A stretch of DNA of 64,000 bases from Adiantum capillus-veneris (taxonomy: Eukaryota; Streptophyta; Polypodiopsida; Polypodiales; Pteridaceae): contig CM043967.1 in the NCBI GenBank assembly GCA_014529385.2, positions 1,431,001 to 1,495,000 of the forward strand, read 5' to 3'. Position 1 is the first letter of the stretch, and each line of letters opens with the position of its first letter. Positions 45,902-56,855 of the stretch are shown one piece after another. Under the pieces are notes generated by a model that saw nothing but the letters and a program-made list of their open reading frames with translations, did not search any database and had not been told where the DNA came from. A program made the position numbers and the translations under genes.

Positions 45902-48900
45902 GTTGATGGTGGAGCTCAAATGTGTGTGATCACGGAAAAATCAATGAACAGGTTAGGGCTTGAAATTACAAAGTCCTCTAATTGTCAAGCTAGGCTAGCC
46001 AACAACTCAAGTGTGAAGTGTTTGGGGATCATTGAAAATGTAAAAGTCTCTGTATGTAACATAGATGCACGAGTGGATATGTATGTCATGCCAGCTAAGG
46101 GGGAGGGCTATCCCATCATCCTAGGGAGGCCTTGGCTCATTTCTGTGAATGCAGATCAAAAATGGGGAAGTGGTCGTTTGATTCTTAAGAAGGGTCAACC
46201 AGTGGTGTATGATTGGCGAGAAGGAAAGCAACTAGATATCAACTATGAAACCACGGCAGATGAAGAGAGCGAGGAGGAGAGTCCTTACTCAAGTGATGAG
46301 GAAGCATCAACTAGTGCATCAACCAGTGAAGAGGAGTCTTCTTTGGAGGTAATGGGAATTGTATTCAACGCCAACACTCAAGATGTTCCAGTAGAAGAAA
46401 AGCCAACAGACAATCACACACGAGGGGATGAAAGATGCCACCACCTTGAAGAAGGATTTGAGAAGATGCTTCCAAAAGATCTTACTTGTGAGGAGAAGAG
46501 GTCCTACATCAATATGTTAAGGAGGTATCCCAATTTGTTTATCACTGACTACTCACAAATAAGAGGTGTAGATGTAATAGAGCATCGAATTGAATTGAAA
46601 CCAGGGACCAAACCCGTGGCTCAAAAGTTAAGGCGACTAGGATCTGTGCAACAAAAGGCTCTCCTACAAGAAGTGAATCGACTCTTGAAGGCTGGCTTCA
46701 TCTATCCAGTATCCAACTCCGAATGGGTATCACCTATTGTAGTCACTCCCAAGAAGAATGGTAAGTGGAGGGTCTGCGTTGATTACAAACCCCTCAACGC
46801 TGCGACAAAGAGGGACCACTTCCCTCTCCCTTTCCAAGATGAAATTTTGAATGAAGTAGCAGGTCATGAATGCTACACTGTGTGTGATGGGTATTCATGA
46901 TATTTTCAAATTAGAATAGCAGAAGAAGACCAACCAAAAACCACCTTCATCACACCTTGGGGATGTTTTGCATTCAGAGTAATGCCTTTTGGGCTCACCA
47001 ATGCTCCTAGCACCTTCATGAGATTCACAATATTTGTATTTCAACCATTCTTTGGAAAATCCATAACAGTCTTTATGGATGATTTCTGTATTTATAGTTG
47101 TAGATCACTTCATTGCCAAAAGGTTGAAGAGGGGCTTAAGAGGCTCCATCAATTTGGAGGACAACTCAACCCAGAGAAGTGTCATATCGGTGAATCTCAG
47201 GTGGTTTTGCTAGGCCATGTGGTTTCTTCACAAGGAATTCAAGTGGATCCCTCTAAAGTAGAGGCTCTTTTGTCATTATCTCCACCAACAACAACTAAGG
47301 AGCTAATGACCTCCAACCACAAAGTGAGGTACATGTCTCGCTTCATCCATCTCCTAGCAGAAGCCATCGCCCCTTTGCATAGGTTGGCAAGCCAATCTAC
47401 ATTTGAATGGGGGAGGGAACATGCAAAATGTTTTGAGGAAGTGAAGGGCATTCTTAGCTCTCTCCCAATCCTAATGCCACCAGATCCAAAGGAGACCTAC
47501 TATGTCACTCCAAGTGTAGGTTTTGAAGCAATTGGTGTTGTTTTGATGCAAAAAGATCCTAAAACATCATACATGAGGCCGATCTATTTTGCAAGCAAGG
47601 TGATGACTCCGGCCGAGAAGGGATACACTGAAATGGAGAAAGTGGTCTTTGCAATCTTGTTTGCGGTAAGGAAGTTTCGATCGTATCTTCTCCCTGTGCC
47701 ATTTGTTTTTCTCACCTTAGAGCACAATCTACCATATGTAGTACAACACATGAGCCTCTCATCTGGAATAGCAAAGTGGGTGCTTGAACTCCAAGAATTT
47801 GAATACACTTTCCTTGTAGAAGATAGCACAAGAGCAGGACTTGCAGACATTCTCACCTACAAAGTGAGAGAAAGGGAAGGATCACGACTACAAAGAGAGG
47901 AAGTCTCAAAACAGTTCAAAGTAAAGGAGATTGATAATGCCCATACTTTATGCTTTGACGGAGCTTATCAACGCCAACAAGACAAAGCAGCAGGGGGAAT
48001 CATCATTTTGAACCCACAAAAGGAGGTAATGGTTAGAAAAGGTATCACTCTATCCAGTGTTCACTCTAACAATGAGACTGAGTATGCTGCTCTAACCCTT
48101 GGGTTAGAAGAATGCAAAGAATTAGGCATACAAAGACTTATTATAAAAGGTGATTCTTTGCTAGTGGTCAGGCAAATCCAAGGGACTTGGAGGTGCAAGA
48201 ATCGTACATTGTTTGAGTGGCTTAGTAGTGTAAGAGCTTTGATGAAGGGTTTTAAAGCAACACAGGTACAACACATTGTGAGAACTCATAACAAGGAAGC
48301 AGACTTACTCGCAAATGAAAAGCTTCAAATGGCAGTAGGAGGTGTGAAACTATATGAACCCAAATATCAAGGTCAAGAGGAGCTAAAAGACATTATCTTC
48401 TTTCTACAAGCAGGTGAGTGTCCCAAACACTTAGACAAGGTCCAAAGACATAGACTAGTTAAGAAGGCCACACCTTACCAGTTGATCGGGGATGATTTAT
48501 ATCACAAAGGGAAAGATTTGGTCTTGAGGAGAGTACCAGGTGTGCAAGAGATAGAGAAAATTCTTCTTTCATGTCATGATGATGTCTGTGGTGGTCACTT
48601 TTCTCAAGATATTACAAGTAGGAAGATTTTACAAGCAGGGTTTATTTGGCCGAGCTTACATCGTGATGTCCAATATTGGTGTAAGGCATGTAAGCCATGC
48701 CAAATTGCTGGGGATAGACGACTAACATATGAGCCTCGAGTCCCAATAATATCTTATGGCCCTTTTGAAAAGTGGGGTGTGGATGCAATAGGTCCCCTAC
48801 CTCGTACTTCTACAGGGAAGGTTTTCATCATCATGGGTGTTGACTACATGACACGATGGGCGGAAGCAACAAGCACAACCCGAATCACAGCTGAAGAGGT

Positions 48901-49252
48901 ATCAAAGTTTATTTTTAATCATATTTGTAGTAGGTTTGGAACACCCCTAGAAATCTTATCAGATCGAGGCCCGGGTTTTAGGGCTGACCTTCTGAATGAT
49001 CTCTTGAGGAGGTTAAAAGTGAAACACCTGCATTCCACACCCTACTATCCTCAATGCAATGGATTGGTGGAAAAAGTGAATGGAATGATATGTAAGATCA
49101 TTTCTAAGCAGGTTGTGGACCGGCCTAATGATTGGGATCGCCATTTGACGGCTTCTCTTTGGGCGTATAGGACATCTTTCAAGGTATCTACCCAATTCAC
49201 CCCTTTTCATCTAGTTTATGGACAGGAAGCACTTCTCCCTATTTATGTTGTG
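45902..49252 (+). pseudogene. pol: Gypsy A protease-RT-RNase H-aRNase H-integrase, one internal stop
   Basis: Protease VDGGAQMCVITEKSM (45902 on) with a flap-side ILGRPWL. RT from about 46590: WVSPIVVTPKKNGKWRVCVD, then a TGA at 46898-46900 where GYSGYFQI is expected (GGA to TGA), the VMPFGLTNAPSTF motif, and catalytic VFMDDFCIYS (47072 on). A Gypsy RNase H covers about 47490-47740. A second RNase H of the archaeal-like type covers 47950-48330 with FDGA, NNETEYAAL, IKGDSLLV and HNKEADLLAN giving D-E-D-D. The integrase zinc finger lies at 48570-48700 and the core has VDAIGP, SDRGPGF and GLVEKVN (D-D-E). It is cut at about 49252. One stop, no frameshift, so decay is mild. Confidence 0.88.
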
Positions 49253-49818
49253 CACCACCCAAATCTGTCATCTGATATGTGTCATTGTCAAACTTGTTCA
49301 CAACAGTAAAAGGACCTTCCCATTTAATTTGAAACTTTTTCTGAAGGGTATTATCCAACTTACTATTGTATCGCAACACAAGATCACCCTTTTCAATTCT
49401 GTTATCCTTTATGCATTCATTAGCCTTTAGTTGAGCCTTCTTTGACATTTCTTCATAGTAGCTCAAAGCCAAAACTCTATCCAATTGTAAACATTGTAGA
49501 TCCAACAACCTTCTCTGCCAAGTATTTGTTTTCTCTTCATCTCCCAATGACAACAATTTGAGTGCAGGAATCTCCACATCAATTGGAAATAATGCTTCCT
49601 TGCCATAGACCAAGTGGTAAGGAGAACACCCTGTGCTTGTTTTGATAGAAGTTCTGTAGGTCCATAATGCACAAGGCAACTCTGAATCCCAAGTTTTCCC
49701 ATGTGTCTGAGGCATCTTTGTCAAGATTTTCACCAACTCTCCATTGAACCTCTCATTGAGACCATTGCATTGGGGATAATAGGGAGAAATGTACTTGTGT
49801 GTGCGCTCCTTGCCGCAC
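49239..49818 (-). pseudogene. Gypsy C integrase C-terminal half
   Basis: Minus strand from KERTHKYISPYYPQCNG through LNERFNG (catalytic Glu) and YRTSIKTSTGCSPYHLVYGK to a C-terminal GPF domain (KKFQIKWEGPFTVVNKF). It differs from Gypsy A, so it is another family. The upstream half is at 63306-64000; Gypsy B separates them. Its end meets the end of Gypsy A tail to tail near 49250. Confidence 0.8.
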
Positions 49819-50049
49819 TGTCGAAGCAAGGGACTTGCCAATACACCGTATGCGAGCCACAAACGGCTCCAAGCACACAACAAGCCTAAACTAGCAAGCT
49901 CAAGAAAACAAAGGGTGTGTCACTCACCGCTCTACGCTCGCCTTCGTGGTGGATTCCTCGCCACGATGAAGAAGAAGCTGCAGTCGTGCCGCGCTCAACC
50001 GCTTCGCCGCCGTCGTGCCTTCGTAATGCTCGATCGCACACACACTCTC

Positions 50050-50080
<31 letters not shown>

Positions 50081-50374
50081 AGGAGGTGAAGAAGAAGAAG
50101 ATGGAGATGGAGCAAGAGCACTCTTCAATTGCACAAATGAGAGAATGAGTAAAAATTAGGTTTAGTTGGCTTTTATAGGAGCTCACCCCATTCACACTTG
50201 GGCGCCCATGCTTAACCAACTAATCCCTTGAATGTCCAAGTTAAAGTGCGCCTCTCATCGGCGATCACTCTACCTTTCCCTATTGGACCGACAAGCCCGG
50301 TACCTGACTCTATCGAATACATAATACACGTCCATCGTAGGTGATGGGGTGTCCGTGAGCCGTGAGGGTTAACA
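49819..50374 (-). mobile_element. Gypsy B 3' LTR
   Basis: Minus strand begins TGTTAACCCTCACGG and ends TTGCTTCGACA. The TATA box CTATAAAAG is at 50170-50178. It contains a CT/CA microsatellite (about 50048-50082). Confidence 0.9.
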
Positions 50375-50376
50375 TG

Positions 50377-50388
50377 CCCCCCTTCCTG
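50377..50388 (-). promoter_or_regulatory. Polypurine tract (Gypsy B)
   Basis: CAGGAAGGGGGG, followed by CA and the LTR start TGTTAACC. It primes plus-strand DNA synthesis and confirms that this LTR is the 3' one. Confidence 0.8.
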
Positions 50389-51420
50389 ATGTAGATTCCG
50401 TCCTCGGAAGCTATTGAGTTGAAGCTGGTTCGTCGAGGTGGAAGAGCATTTGAGATGAATGTCCTTAGCCTTCTTCAGTCACTGCAAAATCAAACAACAT
50501 TGGCACAGTAATTGCATTCTCTTAAAAAGCATATGCAGTTTTAGGTAGACACATTGATTGGTAAAAGAATTTCAAACAATTTGTTAGCAATGAACATTAA
50601 ATTGCAATGTAATCAAATGCATAAACAGATGTAAAGGCAAAAAATTAAACAAGTATGGGGTCGCTAATTTGACGGTCGAAAGGCACTAGAGATCGAATAT
50701 TAATACCATGGGTAAGCTTCTTAATTTTCTGTGGTCAATTAAGTTGTTTAATCGCGAGAGCCAAGTATTCATGTTCAAGGGCTGACTAGAGGCTATATCT
50801 AGAAAACCTTGTAGTTAAGCTACCATAAAAGGAATTTCTCATGAAATCATCGCCTGACTGATTACTTTTTCTTTGACCCCCCAAGGTCTTTTCACAGTGA
50901 TTCAATTATGATGTGTGTGCTTATTTTGTATGCCTTGGGTTTTTTGCTTTTCAAGGAAAAGCGCCCACACTGGGAACCTGTAGGGCTCTAGTACCATAGG
51001 CGATACATGTGAGTGAAGTACCAAATCAAGCTGAGATTTCTCTTCCAGCTTAAAATTTTACATTGTGGCACTTTGATTTTTTGTTTGTTCATTTTCAGCA
51101 TTTTAATTTTGTAACTTTGGGGGGTCATATAACACTGTTACCCTCCCCAGGCTCATCACATTAGTAAACTCCCTTTATAATACTTAAGCTAAAGGTCGAT
51201 AGGGTCAAGACCACTAGAAAGCCCTAGTACATTTCACACAATGCTGCCTAAATCGGATTAAGAACCTAAGTAACCATTGCTTATTAGGAAGGCATTCCCC
51301 ATGGTATTAAGAGAAAATCTCTAACACCTAACTTGGTCAAACTAGCTTAGTCGGACTGCTTGATTTTTACACCTAAACAAGTGATTATGACAAAACATTA
51401 CATTGAATTAAATGTTTGAT
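50389..51420. other. Gypsy B 3' untranslated region, no gene recognised
   Basis: AT-rich, with no coding stretch or domain in any frame. Confidence 0.5.
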
Positions 51421-51421
51421 A

Positions 51422-51660
51422 CTAAGCCAATGCGCTGAATATTATGCTACCAATCACAATCAAAGAAGACAAACATGGATGCAAAAAAGATAAGGGCAAT
51501 GCCAATGGACAAGAAACACCTGTTTGTGTTGATGGTCGCGCTTGATTTGAAGGTTCCATGAAGATCCAAATCCTATCAATAGCAACACGCTCCTGTACAC
51601 ACTGGGAAACAAAAGGAATACCTCCAGGAGGCACATCAGTGGGAAAAATTAAAACTCCTA
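51422..51660 (-). other. Open stretch of unknown nature in the 3' part of Gypsy B
   Basis: Minus strand, GVLIFPTDVPPGGIPFVSQC and on to RIWIFMEPSNQ. It is preceded by a pyrimidine-rich TTTGTTTTTTAG that could be a splice acceptor (about 51663-51674), so it could be a downstream exon joined to the small ORF at 51722-52036. Unrecognised. Confidence 0.25.
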
Positions 51661-51721
51661 AAAAACAAACTCAAAACACCATCTAGACCCCTAACCTACC
51701 TATCTGTCACCCCTTTTAGAA

Positions 51722-52036
51722 TCAAGGAAAGAGGATATTATATAAACCGGGTGGCCACCCTAAGGCTAGGCCTCTATCCTCATCATCTAGATAAATAAAA
51801 TCGTTGTCCGTGAGGCCATAGTCTTCCTTGGTCTCTATTAGTTCCTCTTCATCATCCTCTTGTGCAAGCATGCTAATCAAGAACCTCGTGATGCGTGGAT
51901 ACTCATCTTGTGCAAAAGAATAAGCATGTGCCATTGGAGACACATTCGCCACTGGGTAGGGATCACTAGTTAGCCATAGACGTATCAACCATTCTAACTC
52001 CTCAAAATTTCTCTCACATGCAAGGCTCTCTGACAA
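51722..52036 (-). CDS. Small acidic ORF downstream of Gypsy B pol, unknown
   Basis: 104 codons. MSESLACERNFEELEWLIRL, an acidic centre QEDDEEELIETKEDYG, and an end GWPPGLYNILFP. It lies between the integrase-protease ORF and the 3' LTR, the position of env-like or accessory ORFs in some plant Gypsy elements. No signal peptide or transmembrane helix is seen, so it is not env-like. Confidence 0.4.
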   Translation of the reverse strand: MSESLACERNFEELEWLIRLWLTSDPYPVANVSPMAHAYSFAQDEYPRITRFLISMLAQEDDEEELIETKEDYGLTDNDFIYLDDEDRGLALGWPPGLYNILFP

Positions 52037-52309
52037 GACAGATAGATTTGGTTAGGCCTTTAAAACATAAGAGTTGTTTTTGTGTGTTGCTTGAATTGAC
52101 ATGGTGAATTTGGACTTATATGTAAGATCTGATAGGGTGCTCTCTCATTGCTAGGCGCTCTTGCTCTTTACTATTTTTGTTTTTTTGTGAGTATAAGGCT
52201 ATATATATACATTCCCTAAGATCGGAGATTGAGAGGTCAGGGAAAAAGGTTGAGAGGGAAACAAATGAATGATGACTATCAGCAAACACTCCCCCCTTCC
52301 TTGGGTAGA

Positions 52310-54434
52310 TCATACCGTTTGAAATGAGCTTGTCACCCTTTGAAACCAATTGTTCCAGTTGGTAATAGGTGAGGATTTTTGCCAGTAGTTTGCTATTACC
52401 CTAGGTGCCTTGTCAAGTTGCAACGGTGGTAAGGTACTCTCCCAGGATCGAACTTGAAGTGGTTCATCAGGTGATTCTTGAACACTGAGAGGGGTGGATT
52501 CTTTTGTAGCTTCATGGAGGTCCACTACTATAGATGGAGGCTGTGTAGAAGCTTTTACCTCTATGGATGTCTTACATGATGAGCTAGAATCTTCATGGGA
52601 CTCCCTCCTTCCTGAGCTAGGTGGAACAAATCGTTCTTTCTTTGGTACCCAAACTAGCTCGGGAGCAGGTGTGTAGCATTCTGTGATTTTTTTCTTTCCA
52701 CAATCATTGATTCGTTTTGGAGCTACGGGATTGGGCTCACTTGGGTCAGGTGATAGGTAAGAGCACAATCTACGTTTTGGCACCCAGATTTGATCATTTC
52801 CTTGATAGTAGCCTTGGGCTTCCAATAGTCGTTTAGGGATCCATCGCAGCGTTTCTTTACATTTCTTGGAGTGAGTGGTACGGTTCTTACTAGGTTTCTG
52901 TTTTTTTGCATCAACCATGCTCACTACAGAGGTTTTAGGGACCCACTTGTATGTTTTCTCTGTTATATTAGGATGGTTCTTGTGTGTCTCAAGCTTTCTT
53001 TCAACTACATCAGTTGAAGCTCTAGAGAGTCGGGCTATGGGGACGTATGGTTCAACCTCCTGGACATGCAATGTCTTGGGTTTTATTTCCTTGGGCAATA
53101 TCTCAGGGACTATGGCTTGAGTGGTAGGGCTAAGAGTTGGTTTTTGCGTTGTAACACCCCCAGTCCCCCAATCAATAGTGCATTTGGTGGCTATCATCCA
53201 CGTGCGGCCTAGGTTTATATTACCCTCCATAGTTCCAGTAGGCATGACCAAAAAGTCTTGAGCTACAACCCCATTGTCATAACTGACAGAAGTGTGCCAG
53301 ATTCCAAAAACCGTAGTTTTTTTCTTGTTGACACCCTTGACTTGGATAATACTCTCAGATAGAGGTGGCTTCCCTAACTGACACCACACCCCATAGGATA
53401 ACAGATTGTATTTAGCACCCGTGTCCAATAAGGCGTTATATAGCACTTTTCCATAGGCACTATTTAACTCAATGGGGTATCGTAGAGGTGTGTCAGAGTC
53501 CAACCCATCCTCTTCGATTTCCACGTGGAATGCATTTGTGACCCCAAGGTTAGCCTCTCGTTTTTGTCTTATACGTTGTTGTCGCTCCTTAGCCTCAGCT
53601 TGAGCTTGTATCTTGTTTAACTCGGTTTGTGCTTTGGCGGCCTTCTTTTGATGAATGGCCCGTAGTTCCTCTTGGCTTAAAGGATCATAATATCTTTTGA
53701 ATTTACTCCCATTGAGGAATCCAATGGTTTCAACTCCATCAAGAGTTTCCACACGAAGGGTACCTTGTGGGGTAATTTCACATACTCTATATGGTCCTTT
53801 ACCAGCATATTTCAACTTTTTCTTCTCTTTACGTACTCCATACATAAGGACTTTATCACCAACTTTGATATCCTTGTCCTTCACATGGCGATCAAACCAC
53901 TTCTTTCTCCTATCCTTTTCCACAAGAGCATTTTGCACAGCCAACTGTCTCTCTTCGTCTAGTTTTTCTAAGATAAACAAACGCTCGGTTAAGGGGTTAC
54001 CATTCCATCCTTCTTGCGAAGCTACCCTAAGACTAGGAATGACAAACTCCCAGGGCATAACCGCTTCTTGGCCGTATACCATTTTGAATGGCGTACAATT
54101 AATAGCCACTTTATAAGCAGTACGATAAGCCCATAGAGCAGATGTCAACTTCAAATCCCAATCAGTGCGATGAGCTTCTACCGTCTTGGTTAAAATAGAG
54201 ATTAGAGTCTTGTTGGTGCTCTCGGCTTGTCCATTAGCTTGCGGGTAATAAGGTGTAGACTTATGGTGGGATATCATAAAGGTCGTGGTAAGCTCTCTTA
54301 TTACCTCATTTATAAAATGGGTACCATTATCACTAACAATTTCAAAAGGGCAACCAAATCTTGTGATAATGTTCTCAAAAAGAAACTTAGCTGTTGTCCT
54401 TGCGTCAGATTTTTGTGAAGCCTTAGCTAACTTC
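52310..54434 (-). CDS. Gypsy B integrase core end and C-terminus plus second retropepsin-like domain and WVPK repeats
   Basis: The frame is open upstream of ATG 54277 to about 54434, where a one-base shift separates it from the RT ORF. Numbering from 54277: integrase VSDNGTHF (just upstream) and QAESTNKT (about 17-24) supply the second Asp and the Glu. A GPYRV-type C-terminal domain covers about 150-205 and a basic coiled-coil-like stretch about 205-245. A protease-like domain starts at about 260 with [17 protein letters not shown] (active-site D-T-G-A at about 285) and ends with [12 protein letters not shown] (about 355-365). The tail has YKWVPK, LRWIPK, QIWVPK and LVWVPK (about 440, 473, 497, 541). 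A protease placed after integrase is not the normal Gypsy order. Confidence 0.8.
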
Positions 54435-56765
54435 AGCCCACTTTGTTACATAGTCCGTAGCAACTAGAATATATCGAGATTGAGTGTTGCGAGTTGCGGG
54501 ACTAATTGGACCTACAAAGTCTAAGCCCCATTTTTCAAATGGTTGGGTTACTTTAATAGGATGTAAGGGCATTCTGTCCTTGCGCTGTGTGGTCTTGTAA
54601 CGTTGGCACTCATCACACCCTTTTGTAAAAAGTGATGCATCCTTAAATAAAGTTGGCCACCAATAGCCTGATTGCAGCACCTTTCTAGCAGTCAGGTCCC
54701 CTGAAAAATGTCCTCCTGCTATGCCCATATGTGCTTCTTGCAAGATATACAAATATTCATCCTCGCGGGCACAACGCCTAAGAATATCGTCCTTGCCTAA
54801 TCTATACAGGGTTCCGGCAATCAAACAATAGGGTTCACATTCTTTTACTAGCCTTCGAGCGATATCCTTACGAAGTTCCTTGGGTGGAAAACCATTAACT
54901 AAAAAGTTAACAATGTTCTCACTCCATTCAGGCATAGTCTCAACTATGAATAGGGAAGTATCGGGTAATTCATCATCAACTCCTGTAGGGGCTTCACCAT
55001 TGGGTATGCGAGACAAATGATCAGCCATGACGTGCCTTTTACCGGGTCTCACTACAATCGTGAAATCAAACTCCAGAAGAATTAACAACCATCGTGTGAT
55101 TCTTCCTGTGGAGCATGGCTTGTTTACCAGATACAGCAACGCTTGATGATCCACATAAAATACAAACTTGTTTGCCAGAAGGTAGTAGCGAAATTTCTTT
55201 ACTGCATAAACCATTGCCAAACCTTCTCGCTCTGTAGTGGTGTAGTTCCTTTCAGCATCGTTCAATTGACGGCTTGCAAAGCTAATGGGATAGTCCAATT
55301 TATGTTCTCCTGGTTGAGTGAGAACACACCCAATAGCAAAGTTTGATGCATCAATATACACATGGAAAATGACATCCCAGTTAGGTGTCCTTAAAATCGG
55401 AGCACTTGCTAGTGTTTTCTTCAATTGTTCATAGGCCTGGTCACACTCTTCAGTCCATTTAAATTCAATGAGAAGCTTGTACAAAGGACGTGCTATCTCA
55501 GCGAAAAATAAAATAAACCGTCGATAATAACCCACGTGTCCCATGAACCTTTGAACTCCCTTGTAATTGGTTGGTGGTGGTAACTCTAGAATCACTTTAA
55601 TTTTGCTCTCATCGGTTGAGATACCATTCTTGGATACTATATGCCCTAAAATAACTCCATGCTTGACCCAAAATTGGCATTTGAACGGGTTGAATGAGAT
55701 ACGATATAACCTACATTTTTCAAACACCTTCCGCAAACATGATAGATGTTCTTTCCAAGAAGAGTAAACACAAAGGTCGTCTAAGAAAGCTTCACAAAAC
55801 TCTCTCAAATATTCTTTAAAAGCAGTGTTTATTAATCGTTGGAATGTAGCAGGGGCATTTGTTAAGCCAAAAGCCATCACACGAAATGCAAACACGCCAA
55901 ATTCTGTGATGAAGGCAGTTTTAGCTTGGTCCTCTAGCGCTATCGTGATTTGGTTGTAGCCTGAGTACCCATCTAGAAAGCTATAAGCTTCCTTGCCTGC
56001 AACTCTTTCGAGTACATGTTCGGAATATGGTAGGGGGTAATGGTCTCTTCTAGTAGCTGCATTAACTTTTTTGAGGTCCACGCACACCCTGAGTTTCCCA
56101 TTCTTTTTTGGCACGATAACTATTGGCGACACCCATTCAGAGTGTTCAATAGGATATATGAACCCACATTTGATAAGCTTTTCTAGTTCTTCTTGAATGA
56201 TCTTTGCGTACTTAGGATTCATCGGGTAGGGTCTTTGTTGTACGGGCTTCGCAGTGCTAATCATAGGGATTGTATGTTGGACCACAGAAGGCGGAACACC
56301 TTTCATATCATCGTATGTCCAAGCGAATACGTCCTTGAATTCCTTGAGAAGCTCTTTGAGGACCGCCTCTTCAACTTCTGTGAGGTCTTGGGCAATAAAA
56401 ACAGGTTTTGAGTCTTCACCGGGGTCAGCTAATTCTATTTCTTTAACTATTGCCGGACCATCATAGATTCCATTATTCCCATCGATAGGTATTCTTTGGG
56501 CTTTTGTGTACACAACCTTTGCTTCCCCTGTGGTGTAAGATTTGAAATGTTCTGGTGCAGGATGCAAGTCTGTGGATTCTGGTTGTGCGTTGGTTTGTGC
56601 TTCCATTTCTGCTTTCTTGTGTTGTCGAGCTAACTCTTGGTTTTGACGCCTCCTTGCAGTGCGGCTCAACTTTGGCTTGTCTATGATCTCTAATTGGGCT
56701 ATGTCATGGGGTCGTGGTCTACACCACATAACATTTTGGAGATATTCACCCCAATTGTCTACCAA
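54423..56765 (-). CDS. pol: Gypsy B RT-RNase H-integrase N-terminal part
   Basis: 780 codons from ATG 56765. [53 protein letters not shown] and catalytic [10 protein letters not shown] (about residue 335). RNase H with [14 protein letters not shown] (about 470) and [12 protein letters not shown]. Integrase zinc finger [21 protein letters not shown] and first core Asp in WGLDFVGPI. The frame stops at WAEVS because of an extra base near 54434; the rest of the integrase continues in the next frame. The 90 bp between the gag ORF end (56856) and this ATG lie in another frame, so expression needs a frameshift or re-initiation, or the join is damaged. Only one RNase H is present, unlike Gypsy A. Confidence 0.88.
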   Translation of the reverse strand: MVDNWGEYLQNVMWCRPRPHDIAQLEIIDKPKLSRTARRRQNQELARQHKKAEMEAQTNAQPESTDLHPAPEHFKSYTTGEAKVVYTKAQRIPIDGNNGIYDGPAIVKEIELADPGEDSKPVFIAQDLTEVEEAVLKELLKEFKDVFAWTYDDMKGVPPSVVQHTIPMISTAKPVQQRPYPMNPKYAKIIQEELEKLIKCGFIYPIEHSEWVSPIVIVPKKNGKLRVCVDLKKVNAATRRDHYPLPYSEHVLERVAGKEAYSFLDGYSGYNQITIALEDQAKTAFITEFGVFAFRVMAFGLTNAPATFQRLINTAFKEYLREFCEAFLDDLCVYSSWKEHLSCLRKVFEKCRLYRISFNPFKCQFWVKHGVILGHIVSKNGISTDESKIKVILELPPPTNYKGVQRFMGHVGYYRRFILFFAEIARPLYKLLIEFKWTEECDQAYEQLKKTLASAPILRTPNWDVIFHVYIDASNFAIGCVLTQPGEHKLDYPISFASRQLNDAERNYTTTEREGLAMVYAVKKFRYYLLANKFVFYVDHQALLYLVNKPCSTGRITRWLLILLEFDFTIVVRPGKRHVMADHLSRIPNGEAPTGVDDELPDTSLFIVETMPEWSENIVNFLVNGFPPKELRKDIARRLVKECEPYCLIAGTLYRLGKDDILRRCAREDEYLYILQEAHMGIAGGHFSGDLTARKVLQSGYWWPTLFKDASLFTKGCDECQRYKTTQRKDRMPLHPIKVTQPFEKWGLDFVGPISPATRNTQSRYILVATDYVTKWAEVS

Positions 56766-56855
56766 TTTTCGATGAGCATCACATGCTCCTATATAACTGA
56801 GCCATTCTGCTGAGGATCTCTTCTTGTTTATCCTAGCACGTACATTGGCTCGATA

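Larger units (their letters stand above)
42438..49252 (+). mobile_element. Gypsy A: Tat-like Ty3/Gypsy element, 3' truncated
   Basis: 5' LTR-like region with a TATA box (42891-42900), possible PBS (43836), two small ORFs, gag, protease, RT, RNase H, a second RNase H and integrase. The integrase is cut at about 49252, where the minus-strand Gypsy C begins; the 3' LTR is missing. The outer LTR start is a guess. The dual RNase H arrangement is the hallmark of the plant Tat lineage. Confidence 0.85.
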
